Shown here piece after piece: positions 1 to 8,241 of a stretch of 64,000 bases of DNA. The DNA comes from Gaiellasilicea sp963789355 (lineage in GTDB: Bacteria; Actinomycetota; Thermoleophilia; Gaiellales; Gaiellaceae). Every line of letters begins with the position of its first letter. The stretch's first letter is position 1. The translations under genes were made by a program, and so were the position numbers. A model generated the notes under the pieces. The model was not told where the DNA came from. It searched no databases and saw nothing but the letters and a program-made list of their open reading frames with translations. The stretch spans positions 124,001-188,000 of the forward strand of contig CAWBKK010000010.1 in assembly GCA_963789355.1 (NCBI GenBank), read 5' to 3'.

Positions 1-350
1 GCGGCTACTCCGGCCCGGCGCTGAAGCCGGTCGCGCTCGCCGCCGTCTACGCCTGCGCGGCGGCGGTCGAGATCCCGATCGTGGGGATGGGCGGCGTCCG
101 CTCCGGGCTCGACGCGCTGGAGCTGATCGCGGCCGGCGCGAGCGCCGTCGCGCTCGGCACGATCCTCTTCTCCGACCCCGCCGCGGCCTCCCGGATCCGC
201 GACGAACTCGACGCCGAGAGTGCCGCGCGGAACCTCGGACATCCTTTGGACGCGCGCGGTCTCGCCCATTCGTCCCTGCAAATGAGCGTATCCAGATCGG
301 ACAACGGGAGTCAAAAAGTGCCTGGAAACAGGCCAAAAGTGACTGCTTGA
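1..350 (+). CDS. pyrD: Dihydroorotate dehydrogenase, C-terminal end (partial)
   Basis: The window opens inside this gene; the reading frame begins at base 3. The visible ~115 residues are the end of a class 1 dihydroorotate dehydrogenase, the FMN enzyme of pyrimidine synthesis. GYSGPALKPVAL, then IVGMGGVRSGLDALE and a glycine/alanine stretch ending ASAVALGTILF, are the strands and loops that hold the FMN phosphate in this TIM barrel. After the usual end of the family (near ARNLGHPLD) there is a polar tail of about 25 residues that I do not recognise. Its codons carry an inverted repeat (309-344), and the TGA stop lies inside the -35 box of the next gene. The enzyme call is secure; the tail is odd. 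Confidence 0.9.
   Translation, partial: GYSGPALKPVALAAVYACAAAVEIPIVGMGGVRSGLDALELIAAGASAVALGTILFSDPAAASRIRDELDAESAARNLGHPLDARGLAHSSLQMSVSRSDNGSQKVPGNRPKVTA
309..344. repeat. Interrupted inverted repeat before mihF
   Basis: AGTCA (309-313) and TGACT (340-344) flank a GCCTG-GAAA-CAGGC hairpin (320-333). It covers the last pyrD codons, just upstream of the mihF -35 box. It could be an operator for mihF or a weak end signal for pyrD; there is no T-run. Confidence 0.4.
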
Positions 351-374
351 CCGACTTCGGAAGGATGCTAGTAT
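347..374 (+). promoter_or_regulatory. Promoter of mihF, probably leaderless
   Basis: TTGACC at 347-352 and TAGTAT at 369-374, spaced 16 nt, form the best sigma-70-like promoter in the window. The mihF ATG comes 9 nt after the -10 box and no Shine-Dalgarno sequence is present, so the transcript probably starts at or within a few bases of the start codon. Confidence 0.65.
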
Positions 375-383
375 CCCGCGCTC

Positions 384-716
384 ATGGTGCCGTCGAAGAC
401 GCAAGCCCAGGCCCCACTGCGGTCGCTGGATCAGAGGATGGAGGCGCTTAAGCGGGCCAACGACATCCGCGTTCGACGCGCCCAGCTGAAGAAGGATCTG
501 AAGGACGGACGGGTGCACATCGAGGGGATCCTGCTCGATCCACCCGAGTACGTTTCGACCGCGAAGGTGTTCGACATGCTGATGGCCGTGCCCAAGTTCG
601 GGCGTGTCAAGGCGGCCCGTCTGCTGAACCAGTGCCGGATCAGCCAGTCGAAGACCGTGGGCGGTCTCTCCGAGCGGCAGCGCGCGGAGCTCATTGGCCT
701 CTTCAACAACAGATAG
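384..716 (+). CDS. mihF: Integration host factor, actinobacterial type
   Basis: This 110-residue basic protein matches actinobacterial mIHF, a nucleoid-associated DNA-binding protein unrelated in fold to proteobacterial IHF. It carries the family core: a basic N-terminal helix rich in Arg/Lys (RANDIRVRRAQLKKDLK), then a helix-turn-helix-like part with VPKFGRVKAARLLNQC near residues 70-85. The ATG was chosen because it sits 9 nt behind a good -10 box. The last 23 bases overlap the start of gmk. The order mihF-gmk-rpoZ-coaBC is a conserved actinobacterial arrangement and supports the identity. In actinobacteria the protein bends DNA and organises the chromosome; its exact targets here are unknown. 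Confidence 0.93.
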   Translation: MVPSKTQAQAPLRSLDQRMEALKRANDIRVRRAQLKKDLKDGRVHIEGILLDPPEYVSTAKVFDMLMAVPKFGRVKAARLLNQCRISQSKTVGGLSERQRAELIGLFNNR

Positions 717-1293
717 GCCGCTGCCCGTCTTCGTGATCACCGGCCCGAGCGGGGCCGGGAAGGGGACGCTGATCAGGCGGCTCCTCGAACGGCATCCCGA
801 TCTCGAGGTCGCCGTCTCCGCCACCACTCGCCCGCAGCGGCCGAACGAGAAGAACGGCCGTGAGTACTGGTTCCTGAGCGAGGAGGAGTTCGTCGCCCGG
901 ATCGAGGCGGACGAGTTCCTCGAGCACGTCCAGTTCGTCGGCGGCCGCTACGGGACGCTGGCCTCGGAGATGGATCGGATCGCGGCCGAGGGAAGGGTGT
1001 GCGTGCTCGAGCTCGAGATCGACGGCGCCCAGGCGGTCCAGGCCACGGTCGGCCACAGCATCACGCTCTTCATCGCCGCCGACGTTCCCGAGCTCGAGCG
1101 CCGACTGCGGGCCCGCGCGACCGAGAGCTCCGGCGAGATCGGCCAGCGGATCGCGCTCGCACGGCACCAGCTCGAGCAGGCTTACCGCTTCCGTTACATG
1201 GTCCGAAACGACGACGTCGAGCGCGCGACCGCCGCGCTCTCGGCCCTCGTCCAACAGGAACTGGCGGCTGCGGGTACCATGGCCCGCTCATGA
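694..1293 (+). CDS. gmk: Guanylate kinase
   Basis: Guanylate kinase converts GMP to GDP with ATP in purine nucleotide synthesis. The P-loop GPSGAGKGT lies at residues 17-25, and the GMP-binding part (SATTRPQRPNEKNGREYWF) follows at the usual distance. At 199 residues the length is normal. TTG at 694 is the chosen start; a GGAG lies 4 nt before it inside the end of mihF, so translation is probably coupled. The stop overlaps the rpoZ start as ATGA. Confidence 0.95.
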   Translation: MASSTTDRPLPVFVITGPSGAGKGTLIRRLLERHPDLEVAVSATTRPQRPNEKNGREYWFLSEEEFVARIEADEFLEHVQFVGGRYGTLASEMDRIAAEGRVCVLELEIDGAQAVQATVGHSITLFIAADVPELERRLRARATESSGEIGQRIALARHQLEQAYRFRYMVRNDDVERATAALSALVQQELAAAGTMARS

Positions 1294-1538
1294 TCCATCC
1301 TCGTATCGATGAGCTGCTGAACACGGACGCCGGTGGGGTCGACTCGCGCTACGCGCTGGTCATCGTCGCGGCGAAGCGCGCGCGGCAGATCAACAACTAT
1401 CACCACCAGCTCGGGGAGGGCATGGGCTTCGAAGAGGCCCCGCCGCCGCTCGTCGAGTCGCGCTCGAAGAACTACTTGACCATGTCTCTGGAGGAGATCG
1501 CCCAGGGCAAGATCAAGTACGACTACGGCAAGAGGTAG
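1290..1538 (+). CDS. rpoZ: RNA polymerase omega subunit
   Basis: This 82-residue protein matches the omega subunit of RNA polymerase, which helps fold and hold the beta-prime subunit. The family core is visible: DSRYALVIVAAKRARQIN followed by the SRSKNYLTMSLEEIAQGKIKY tail typical of actinobacteria. The ATG overlaps the gmk stop (ATGA). A TACCAT hexamer 9 nt upstream (1275-1280), with no Shine-Dalgarno sequence, hints at an additional leaderless promoter inside gmk. Confidence 0.93.
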   Translation: MIHPRIDELLNTDAGGVDSRYALVIVAAKRARQINNYHHQLGEGMGFEEAPPPLVESRSKNYLTMSLEEIAQGKIKYDYGKR

Positions 1539-1568
1539 TCGCCACACCCGGGGTAACCCGGTCGTGGG

Positions 1569-1574
1569 CACAAT
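1569..1574 (+). promoter_or_regulatory. Putative -10 box of coaBC
   Basis: CACAAT ends 6 nt before the coaBC ATG in a short gap without a Shine-Dalgarno sequence. No clear -35 box is seen. Same spacing as several other starts in the window. Confidence 0.4.
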
Positions 1575-1580
1575 GAGCGC

Positions 1581-2765
1581 ATGGCGCGGATCCTGCTCGG
1601 GATTACCGGCGGCATCGCGGCCTACAAGGCCTGCGAGCTCGTTCGCCTGCTCGTCAAGGCCGGGCACGACGTGCTGCCGCTGCCGACGCGGGGCGCCGAG
1701 CGCTTCGTCCGTGCCGAGACCTTCTTCGCGCTCGCCCGCAAGCCTCAGAGCGCCGACCCGTATCCGCATCTGGAGCGCGCCGACCTGCTCGTGATCGCGC
1801 CCCTGACCGCGAACACGCTCGCGAAGCTCGCGCACGGGCTCGCCGACGACGTGCTCACCGAGGCGGCGCTGGCACACCGAGGGCCGATCCTCGTCGCGCC
1901 GGCGATGAACACGCGCATGTGGGAGCACGCGGCGACGCAGGCAAACGCGGCGACGCTCCGCGAACGCGGCGTCGAGCTGATCGGGCCCGAGGCGGGCGAG
2001 CTCGCGGAGGGCGAGGTCGGCCTCGGCCGGATGACCGAGCCGGACGAGATCGCGCGCCGGATCCAGGAGCTGCTGGGAGAAAATGTGACAGTCACACAAG
2101 GTCCCCTCGCGGGCGCCCACGTCCTGATCAGCGCCGGGGGGACGCGCGAGCCGCTCGACGCCGTCCGCTTTCTCGGCAACCGCTCGTCCGGACGGATGGG
2201 CGTCGCGCTCGCCGCCGAAGCGAAACGCCGTGGCGCGCGGGTGACGCTGCTCGCGTCGAACCTGGCTGTGGCCGTTCCGGAGGGAGTGGACGTGGTCGAG
2301 GCGCCGACTGCTGCAGACCTCGAACGGGAGGCGAGAGACCGGTTCCGCACCGCCGACGTCGTCGTGATGGCGGCCGCCGTCGCCGACTACCGGCCGGCGG
2401 AGCCGATCGAGGGCAAGCGGGCGAAGGGCGGAGCGGGGTGGACGCTCGAGCTCGAGCCGACGGCCGACGTGCTCGCGCTGCTCGGTGGCGAGGAGCGAAA
2501 CGGACAGGTGCTCGTGGGCTTCGGCGCCGAGGCGGGGGAAGCCGGGCTCGAGCGGAAGCGGCGGATGCTCACAGACAAGAACCTCGATCTCGTCGTCTAC
2601 AACGACGTGTCCGTTCCCGGGATCGGCTTCGACTCGACCGACAACGAGGTCACGCTCCTCACGCACGGTGCCGAGCGTCAGCTCCCGCGCGCGTCGAAAG
2701 CCGAGATCGCCGGCGGGATCGTCGACGAGGTCGAGCGCCTGCTCGAGGAGCGTCGTGGAGGCTAG
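1581..2765 (+). CDS. coaBC: Bifunctional phosphopantothenoylcysteine decarboxylase / phosphopantothenate-cysteine ligase
   Basis: CoaBC makes 4'-phosphopantetheine, the precursor of coenzyme A, in two steps: joining cysteine to phosphopantothenate, then decarboxylating. The N-terminal flavoprotein domain (about 1-175) shows GITGGIAAYK at the start and the PAMN substrate motif at residues 107-110. The C-terminal ligase domain (about 180-394) shows SAGGTREPLDAVRFLGNRSS, MAAAVADYRP and the end motif NDVSVPGIGFDSTDNEVT. Length (394) is normal for a fused CoaBC. The moxR-type gene starts 11 nt inside its end. Confidence 0.95.
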   Translation: MARILLGITGGIAAYKACELVRLLVKAGHDVLPLPTRGAERFVRAETFFALARKPQSADPYPHLERADLLVIAPLTANTLAKLAHGLADDVLTEAALAHRGPILVAPAMNTRMWEHAATQANAATLRERGVELIGPEAGELAEGEVGLGRMTEPDEIARRIQELLGENVTVTQGPLAGAHVLISAGGTREPLDAVRFLGNRSSGRMGVALAAEAKRRGARVTLLASNLAVAVPEGVDVVEAPTAADLEREARDRFRTADVVVMAAAVADYRPAEPIEGKRAKGGAGWTLELEPTADVLALLGGEERNGQVLVGFGAEAGEAGLERKRRMLTDKNLDLVVYNDVSVPGIGFDSTDNEVTLLTHGAERQLPRASKAEIAGGIVDEVERLLEERRGG

Positions 2766-3714
2766 GAGAGACGCGGCCGTCGCCACGTCGGCCGGGACGG
2801 TCGAGCGGCTCGTCGACAACCTCGCGCGGGTCGTGCACGCCCCGGTGGACACGCTGCGGCTGATCGTGCTCGCGCTGGTCGCGGAAGGGCACGTGATCGT
2901 CGAGGACTTCCCCGGCGTCGGCAAGACGATGCTCGCCAAGTCGCTGGCGCGCTCGCTCGACCTCGACTTCTCGCGGATCCAGTTCACGCCCGACCTGCTC
3001 CCCTCGGACGTCACGGGCGTCAACGTCTTCAACCAGCGCGCGAACGAGTTCGAGTTCCGGCCCGGACCCGTCTTCGCGAACGTGCTCCTCGTCGACGAGA
3101 TCAACCGTGCCTCCCCGAAGACGCAGGCGGCGCTGCTCGAGGCGATGCAGGAGAGCCAGGTCACGATCGACGGCGAGTCGTACCCGCTCGAGGCGCCGTT
3201 CATGGTGATCGCGACCCAGAACCCGATCGAGTACGAGGGCACGTATCCGTTGCCCGAGGCGCAGCTCGATCGCTTCTCGATGCGGATCTCGCTCGGCTAT
3301 CCGCCCCTGGCGGACGAGGCGCGAATGCTGAACGAGCAGACGACGGAGCCGCCGCTCGACACCCTGGTACCGGTCGCGACGCTCGCCGAGGTGACGGCGG
3401 CGATCGACGAGGCGCGCCTGCTCTTCGTCGAGGAGAGCCTGAACCGCTACGTCGTCGCGCTCCTCCGGCACACACGCGGCAGCTCGCGGCTCGCTCTCGG
3501 CGCCAGCCCGCGGTCGGGGATCGCGCTCCTGCGGGTGGCGAAGGCGCGGGCGCTCGCCGAGGGCCGCGACTACGTGCTGCCCGACGACGTCAAGGCGATC
3601 GCCCGGCCTGTGCTCGCGCACCGGCTGATCCTCGCACCCGAGGCACGCTCTGCCGGCCTCACCGCCGAGGAGATCGTCAGCGAGGCCGTGGAGCAAACGC
3701 CCGTTCCCGTCTGA
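2755..3714 (+). CDS. MoxR-type AAA+ ATPase
   Basis: MoxR ATPases act as chaperones that activate or assemble partner proteins, often von Willebrand-type or DUF58 proteins coded next door, as here. Walker A is in DFPGVGKTMLAKS, Walker B is LLVDEINRASPKTQAALLEA, and the sensor region reads ATQNPIEYEGTYPLPEAQLD. About 319 residues, the usual length. GTG at 2755 follows a GAGGAG 4 nt upstream within coaBC. The next gene begins on the last base of the stop (TGATG), so the ATPase and DUF58 protein are made together. The client is unknown. Confidence 0.9.
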   Translation: MEARRDAAVATSAGTVERLVDNLARVVHAPVDTLRLIVLALVAEGHVIVEDFPGVGKTMLAKSLARSLDLDFSRIQFTPDLLPSDVTGVNVFNQRANEFEFRPGPVFANVLLVDEINRASPKTQAALLEAMQESQVTIDGESYPLEAPFMVIATQNPIEYEGTYPLPEAQLDRFSMRISLGYPPLADEARMLNEQTTEPPLDTLVPVATLAEVTAAIDEARLLFVEESLNRYVVALLRHTRGSSRLALGASPRSGIALLRVAKARALAEGRDYVLPDDVKAIARPVLAHRLILAPEARSAGLTAEEIVSEAVEQTPVPV

Positions 3715-4913
3715 TGACGAGGCGTGGCTGGCTCACGCTCTTCCTCGGGGCCGCGACGTACGTCGTCGCCTGGCTCTTCGGCGCCAAGGCGCTCTACCCG
3801 GTCGCGACCGGGCTCGTGCTCGCGCCGCTCGGCGCCCGGGCGTGGGTGAAGCTCGCCGCCGCGCCGATCCGGCTGACCAGGCGAGCCGGCAAGGGGGCGC
3901 TCCTCGAGGGCGAGGACGTCTGGGTCAGCCTCGACGCACGGCCCGAATCGCGCGTGCCTGCCCCCGGCCTGACCATCACCGAGCGGATCGCCCGGTTCGG
4001 CGACCAGGTGACGACGCTCTCTCGATCCGGTCGCGGGTACCGCGGCACCTACGTGCTCGAACGGGTCCCGCGCGGGCGCTACGTGGTCGAGCGGGCGCAC
4101 GCGACGATCGACGATCCGTTCGGGCTCGCGCGCGCGGAGCTCGATCTCGACGCGCGCGGCTCGCTGCTCGTCTATCCGCGCCTCGTCCTCCTCGACCGGC
4201 TCTTCTCCGAGAGCGGGGCGCACGCTCAGGACGGGCGCCGGCTGCTGCTGCGCCGCCCGTCCGGCTTCGATCTCCATTCGGTGCGCGAGTACGAGCAGGG
4301 CGAGTCGCTGCGGAAGGTGCACTGGAAGACCACTGCCCGCCGTGGCCAGCTGATGGTGAAGGAGCTCGAGGACGCGCCCCGCGACGAGATCGCGGTCATC
4401 CTCGACGCCGACCCGAGCGCCGTCGTGGCGGAAAGCTTCGACGTCCAGGTGCGCGCGGCCGGCTCGATCCTGCGCGCCCACGCCTCGCACGCGCGGCGCG
4501 CGATCCTCGCGATCAACTCGGCCGCGCGTCCGAGCGTCCGGGTCAGCTCGCTCGAAGGGGACTGGCTGGCAGCCCTCGGGCTGCTCGCCGAGGCGGAGCC
4601 GACCGCGACCCGGCCGGTCGTCGAGTTGCTCTCGCGCGAGAGCGGGCCGGCGTCGCGGGCGGTCGAGACGGTCGTCGTGACGGCACGCCTCTCCGGCGCA
4701 CTCGCCACCAGGCTCGTCCAGCGCTCGCTCGCGGGCCAGGGCGTCAGCATCGTCTGGATCGACAGCGCCAGCTTCGCGGCGCGGCCGACGAAGGTCGAAC
4801 CGGAGCTGTTGAGACTTCAGGCCGCCGGCGTCGCCGTCGCCGTCGTTCGCCGTGGCGACTCGCTGACGGGCGTACTCGGGGCCGCACCCGCCGCGCGGAG
4901 CGCGCATGCTTAG
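3714..4913 (+). CDS. DUF58 domain membrane protein
   Basis: This 399-residue protein has two hydrophobic segments at the N-terminus (about residues 5-45), then a beta-rich region, then the DUF58 signature SGFDLHSVREYEQGESLRKV followed by HWKTTARRGQLMVKE. The C-terminal part (VILDADPSA onward) looks like a degenerate von Willebrand A fold, typical of the family. It lies in the standard MoxR-DUF58-transglutaminase cluster. The family is common but its biochemical role is not established; a membrane complex worked on by the MoxR ATPase is the usual suggestion. Confidence 0.88.
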   Translation: MTRRGWLTLFLGAATYVVAWLFGAKALYPVATGLVLAPLGARAWVKLAAAPIRLTRRAGKGALLEGEDVWVSLDARPESRVPAPGLTITERIARFGDQVTTLSRSGRGYRGTYVLERVPRGRYVVERAHATIDDPFGLARAELDLDARGSLLVYPRLVLLDRLFSESGAHAQDGRRLLLRRPSGFDLHSVREYEQGESLRKVHWKTTARRGQLMVKELEDAPRDEIAVILDADPSAVVAESFDVQVRAAGSILRAHASHARRAILAINSAARPSVRVSSLEGDWLAALGLLAEAEPTATRPVVELLSRESGPASRAVETVVVTARLSGALATRLVQRSLAGQGVSIVWIDSASFAARPTKVEPELLRLQAAGVAVAVVRRGDSLTGVLGAAPAARSAHA

Positions 4914-7116
4914 GACGCTCGCGGTCTATCCCTTCCCGGCCGCGCTCGTCGCGCTCGGCTGGCTGCGGCTGGAGGACGAGCGGGCGGCCGGCGCCGACTG
5001 GGTCTGGGTGATCCTGCTCGCGCTCGTCCCGGCGCTGGCGCCGAAGCTCTGGATCAGGCTCGCGCTCGTCGTCCCCGCGTCTCTGACGGCGGCGTGGGTC
5101 GCCCTCGACACGCCCGCGATCGACCGGCGCCCGGGCTTCTTCGTCCCGGTTCTCGACCGGTTCGCGAACGGGGTCGGCGCCTACTACGACGTGACCGTGC
5201 CCTTCAGCGCGATCGAGCACCAGCGCATGCACGGCGTCCTCCTGCTCGCGATCTTCGGCTTCTGCGTCGTGCTGGCGCAAGCGGTCGCCGCGCGACGGCC
5301 GCTGCCCGCCTTGCTCGCGGTGATCGCCGGCGCCGGCTGGCCGGCGACGCTCTATGCGTCGCGCAGCCTCGCCTACGGCGCGATCATCCTCGCCGCGGCG
5401 CTCTGGGTGCTGGCGGGCCTGCGGACGACGAGGCCGGTTCCTGCCCTCGTCGCGGGCGCGGCCCTGATCCTGGCCGCCGTGGGCGCGTCGAGCTCGGCAG
5501 CGCTCGCCAAGGACGGCGTGCTCGCATGGGAACGCTGGAGCCCGAGCGGCCTCTCGCGCCAGCCCGTCTCGGTCCAGTACGTCTGGGACGCGAACTACGG
5601 CGGGATCGAGTTCAGCGAGAAGCGGACGACCGTCCTGCGAATCACCGGCCCCAAGCGCGGGCTCTACTGGCGGGCGACGACCCTGGACCAGTTCGTCTCG
5701 GACCGCTGGCTCGAGAACCCGACACCGCTCTCGACCGGTCCCGCGCAGGGCAGGCTCCCGAACGACCCGCTCCTCCCGGCCCGGTCGCTGAACCGGCGCA
5801 CGTGGGTTCGGCAGGACGTCGAGGTGATCGCCCTCAACGACTCCCATATCGTCGCGGCCGCGCAGCCGGTGGCGCTCGACGCGCCCCAGCTCGGCAGCGT
5901 CTTCCGCCTCTCCGACGGAATCGTCCGCGTCCTCGGGGGCGTGAAGCAGGGTCAGACCTACACCGTCTACAGCTACGCGCCGCGCCCCGGCGCCGTCGAG
6001 CTGGCGCCGCTCGGCGCTGCGTATCCGGCCGCCCTCGACCGGTTCCTCGACGTCGGTCGCACCAGGGTCGACCGCTTCGCAACCCCTGGACGCGACCGGC
6101 GCGTCGACGCGCTCTTCGCCGACGACCGCTATCTCGCACTCTGGCCTTACGAGGCTCTGTGGGAGCAGGCGCAACGGCTCCGTGCCGACGCCCGGACGCC
6201 CTACGGGGCCGTCGTCGCGATCGAGACGTGGCTGCGCTCGACCGGAGGCTTCAGCTACGACGAGTCGCCGCCCGCGACCGGCGGCGTGCCTCCACTGGCG
6301 CACTTCGTTGCGGACGGCAAGCGCGGCTACTGCCAGCACTTCGCCGGAGCGATGTCCCTGATGCTCCGGATGCTCGGAATCCCCGCGCGCGTCGCCGCCG
6401 GCTTCACCAGCGGCACCTACGAGGACGGCGGCTGGACGGTGACGGACCACAACGCGCACGCGTGGGTGGAGGTCTGGTTCCCCGGCTACGGCTGGCTGCC
6501 CTTCGACCCGACCCCCGGCCGCGGCGCCCTTGCGGCCAGCTACAGCATCTCCTCGTTCCGCTTCAACGCCGGCGACGCCGCCGACGCCTTTCGCGGCGGC
6601 GCAGGTGCCGCCGGGCTCGGGGGCGGCGCCGACCAGCTGCGCCTGCTCGAGCAGCGCGAGCGTCTGGCCGAGCGCCAGGCCGCGGGATCGCGCTCCGAAG
6701 ACGGGAGCGCCGGGATGCTGTGGCTCCTCCTCTTCCTCGTCTGTGCAGGCGCGGTCGCGATCGGCGTCGCGAAAGTGGTGCGCCGGCGCGTGCGCTATCT
6801 GACACGGGACCCACGCCGGCTGGCGGGCGCCGCGCGCCGGGAGCTCGTCGACTTCCTCGCCGACCAGGGGATCGCGGTCGGGTCGAGCACGACCCCGGAG
6901 GAGCTGCACGAGCTCGTCCGCGCCGAGCTCGGCGCCGACGGCCGCCCGTTCGCGCGCGCGCTCGCGGAGGCTCGCTTCGGCCCGCCGAGCAGCAGCGCCG
7001 CGGCCGCGACCAGCGCCCGCAAGGAGCTTCGGAAGCTGCTGCGGCTCGTCCGCCACCGCCTCGGTCGGCCCGCGCGCCTACGCGGGCTCGTCGCGATCCG
7101 CTCCCTGCGGACGTGA
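4906..7116 (+). CDS. TgpA-like membrane transglutaminase (DUF3488-TGase-DUF4129)
   Basis: The 736-residue protein begins with about six membrane helices (to about residue 200), continues with an extracytoplasmic region holding a transglutaminase-like cysteine hydrolase core, then one more membrane helix (LWLLLFLVCAGAVAIGVA) and a cytoplasmic DUF4129-like tail. The catalytic triad is visible: Cys476 in RGYCQHFAG, His518 in NAHAW, Asp534 in PFDPTPG. The family includes Pseudomonas TgpA, an essential periplasmic-facing enzyme. It overlaps the DUF58 gene by 8 nt and ends GTGA into the next gene. The substrate, probably an envelope protein, is unknown. Confidence 0.88.
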   Translation: MLRTLAVYPFPAALVALGWLRLEDERAAGADWVWVILLALVPALAPKLWIRLALVVPASLTAAWVALDTPAIDRRPGFFVPVLDRFANGVGAYYDVTVPFSAIEHQRMHGVLLLAIFGFCVVLAQAVAARRPLPALLAVIAGAGWPATLYASRSLAYGAIILAAALWVLAGLRTTRPVPALVAGAALILAAVGASSSAALAKDGVLAWERWSPSGLSRQPVSVQYVWDANYGGIEFSEKRTTVLRITGPKRGLYWRATTLDQFVSDRWLENPTPLSTGPAQGRLPNDPLLPARSLNRRTWVRQDVEVIALNDSHIVAAAQPVALDAPQLGSVFRLSDGIVRVLGGVKQGQTYTVYSYAPRPGAVELAPLGAAYPAALDRFLDVGRTRVDRFATPGRDRRVDALFADDRYLALWPYEALWEQAQRLRADARTPYGAVVAIETWLRSTGGFSYDESPPATGGVPPLAHFVADGKRGYCQHFAGAMSLMLRMLGIPARVAAGFTSGTYEDGGWTVTDHNAHAWVEVWFPGYGWLPFDPTPGRGALAASYSISSFRFNAGDAADAFRGGAGAAGLGGGADQLRLLEQRERLAERQAAGSRSEDGSAGMLWLLLFLVCAGAVAIGVAKVVRRRVRYLTRDPRRLAGAARRELVDFLADQGIAVGSSTTPEELHELVRAELGADGRPFARALAEARFGPPSSSAAAATSARKELRKLLRLVRHRLGRPARLRGLVAIRSLRT

Positions 7117-7784
7117 TCCCCGCCGTCGTGATCGCGGCCGGCCTCGGCACGAGGCTCCGGCCGCTGACCGAGCGCTACGCGAAGCCGGTGCTGCCGATCG
7201 ACGGGCAGCCGGTGGTCGCGAGGCTGTTGCGCGACCTCGCCGGCGCAGGCTGCCCGCGGGTGACCGTCGTCACCGGCCACCTCGCGGATCAGGTCGAGAC
7301 GCTGCTCGGCGACGGGAGGGGCTTCGGCCTCGAGCTCCGCTACGTGCGCCAGCCGCAGCCGGACGGCTCCGCGGATGCCGTGCGCCGCGCGGGGGAGGAG
7401 CCGCCCTACCTGGTCGCCGCAGCCGACACGCTCTTTCCGGCCGGCGGGATCGCGCACGTCGTCGCCGCGACCCTTCCTGCCGGGGCGATCGCCGTTCGCC
7501 GCCTGCCCGACCGGGTGCCGGTCCGCGTCGCGGACGGGCTGGTCGAGCGAGTCCGGGACGCGAACGGACCGGGATCGCTCTCCGGAGCGCCGTTGTGGGT
7601 CGTCGGCCCGCCGGTGCACGAGCGCCTCTGTCTCGACAAGCGGCCGTGGGAGCTCGGGAACGCGTTCCAGGCCGCGATCGATGCGGGCGAGCAGATTGCG
7701 GGAGTGGAGATCGGCGCCACCCGCGACCTGACGACGCCGTTCGACCTCCTCGCGGAGAATTTTCCCTACCTTAGAAGCCTGTGA
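7113..7784 (+). CDS. Sugar-phosphate nucleotidyltransferase
   Basis: The N-terminus VIAAGLGTRLRPLTERYAKP is the nucleotide-binding signature of nucleotidyltransferases that join NTPs to sugar 1-phosphates. AAADTLFPAGG holds the metal-binding Asp. At 223 residues it has only the catalytic domain and no left-handed beta-helix, like MurNAc-1-phosphate uridylyl- or simple mannose-1-phosphate guanylyltransferases; the sugar cannot be named. GTG at 7113 overlaps the transglutaminase stop (GTGA), which puts it in the same transcript and hints at envelope work. Confidence 0.8.
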   Translation: MIPAVVIAAGLGTRLRPLTERYAKPVLPIDGQPVVARLLRDLAGAGCPRVTVVTGHLADQVETLLGDGRGFGLELRYVRQPQPDGSADAVRRAGEEPPYLVAAADTLFPAGGIAHVVAATLPAGAIAVRRLPDRVPVRVADGLVERVRDANGPGSLSGAPLWVVGPPVHERLCLDKRPWELGNAFQAAIDAGEQIAGVEIGATRDLTTPFDLLAENFPYLRSL

Positions 7785-7828
7785 GAATCCCACCGTCAAC
7801 CACCGACGCCCGCGCAGGCAGCGGCGGA

Positions 7829-7845
7829 GCCCGGCTCTGCCGGGC
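7829..7845 (+). other. Hairpin in the gap before the TPR gene
   Basis: GCCCGGC and GCCGGGC pair around a TCT loop. No T-run follows, so it is not a classical terminator. The rest of this 88-nt gap holds only the Shine-Dalgarno GAGGAGGG of the next gene. Confidence 0.35.
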
Positions 7846-7872
7846 GGGAGCCGATGCCGGCGAGGAGGGCGC

Positions 7873-8241
7873 GTGACCGAGGCGTACGATCACTTTCAAC
7901 AGGGCAAGTCGCATCTCAAGGACGGGATGGCGGCGCAGGCGACCGTGGCGCTCGAGAAGGCGAAGAAGCTCGAGCCGGACAAGGCCTCGATCCGCGAGGC
8001 GCTCGGGATCGCCTACTTCCGGATCCAGCGCTGGCAGGAGGCGGAGGCGGAGTTCCGCGTCGTGCTCGAGCTGTCGCCGACCGACGACTACGCGCATTAC
8101 GCGCTCGGCCGGGCGCTCGAGAAGCAGGGCCGCGACACGGAGGCGAACGGCCATTACAAGCTCGCGAGCTCGCTTTCGCCGAAGAGCGAGCGCTACGCCG
8201 AGCGGATCATGCAGCTCGACGATCCCACAGCGGGCGAGTAG
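7873..8241 (+). CDS. Small tetratricopeptide repeat protein
   Basis: A 122-residue all-helical protein with about three TPR units: residues 3-35 (AYDHFQQGKSHLKDGM), 38-70 (ASIREALGIAYFRIQRWQEA) and 72-104 (DYAHYALGRALEKQGRDTEA). TPRs bind partner proteins; no catalytic domain is present. GTG at 7873 has a strong GAGGAGGG 3-10 nt upstream. Its TAG stop abuts the stop of the convergent PilB gene directly (TAGCTA), so no terminator separates the two. Confidence 0.8.
   Translation: MTEAYDHFQQGKSHLKDGMAAQATVALEKAKKLEPDKASIREALGIAYFRIQRWQEAEAEFRVVLELSPTDDYAHYALGRALEKQGRDTEANGHYKLASSLSPKSERYAERIMQLDDPTAGE

Noticed and set aside
1194..3242. 682-codon minus-strand frame opposite rpoZ, coaBC and the MoxR-type gene
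   Set aside because: Same shadow effect; it crosses three well-supported plus-strand genes.
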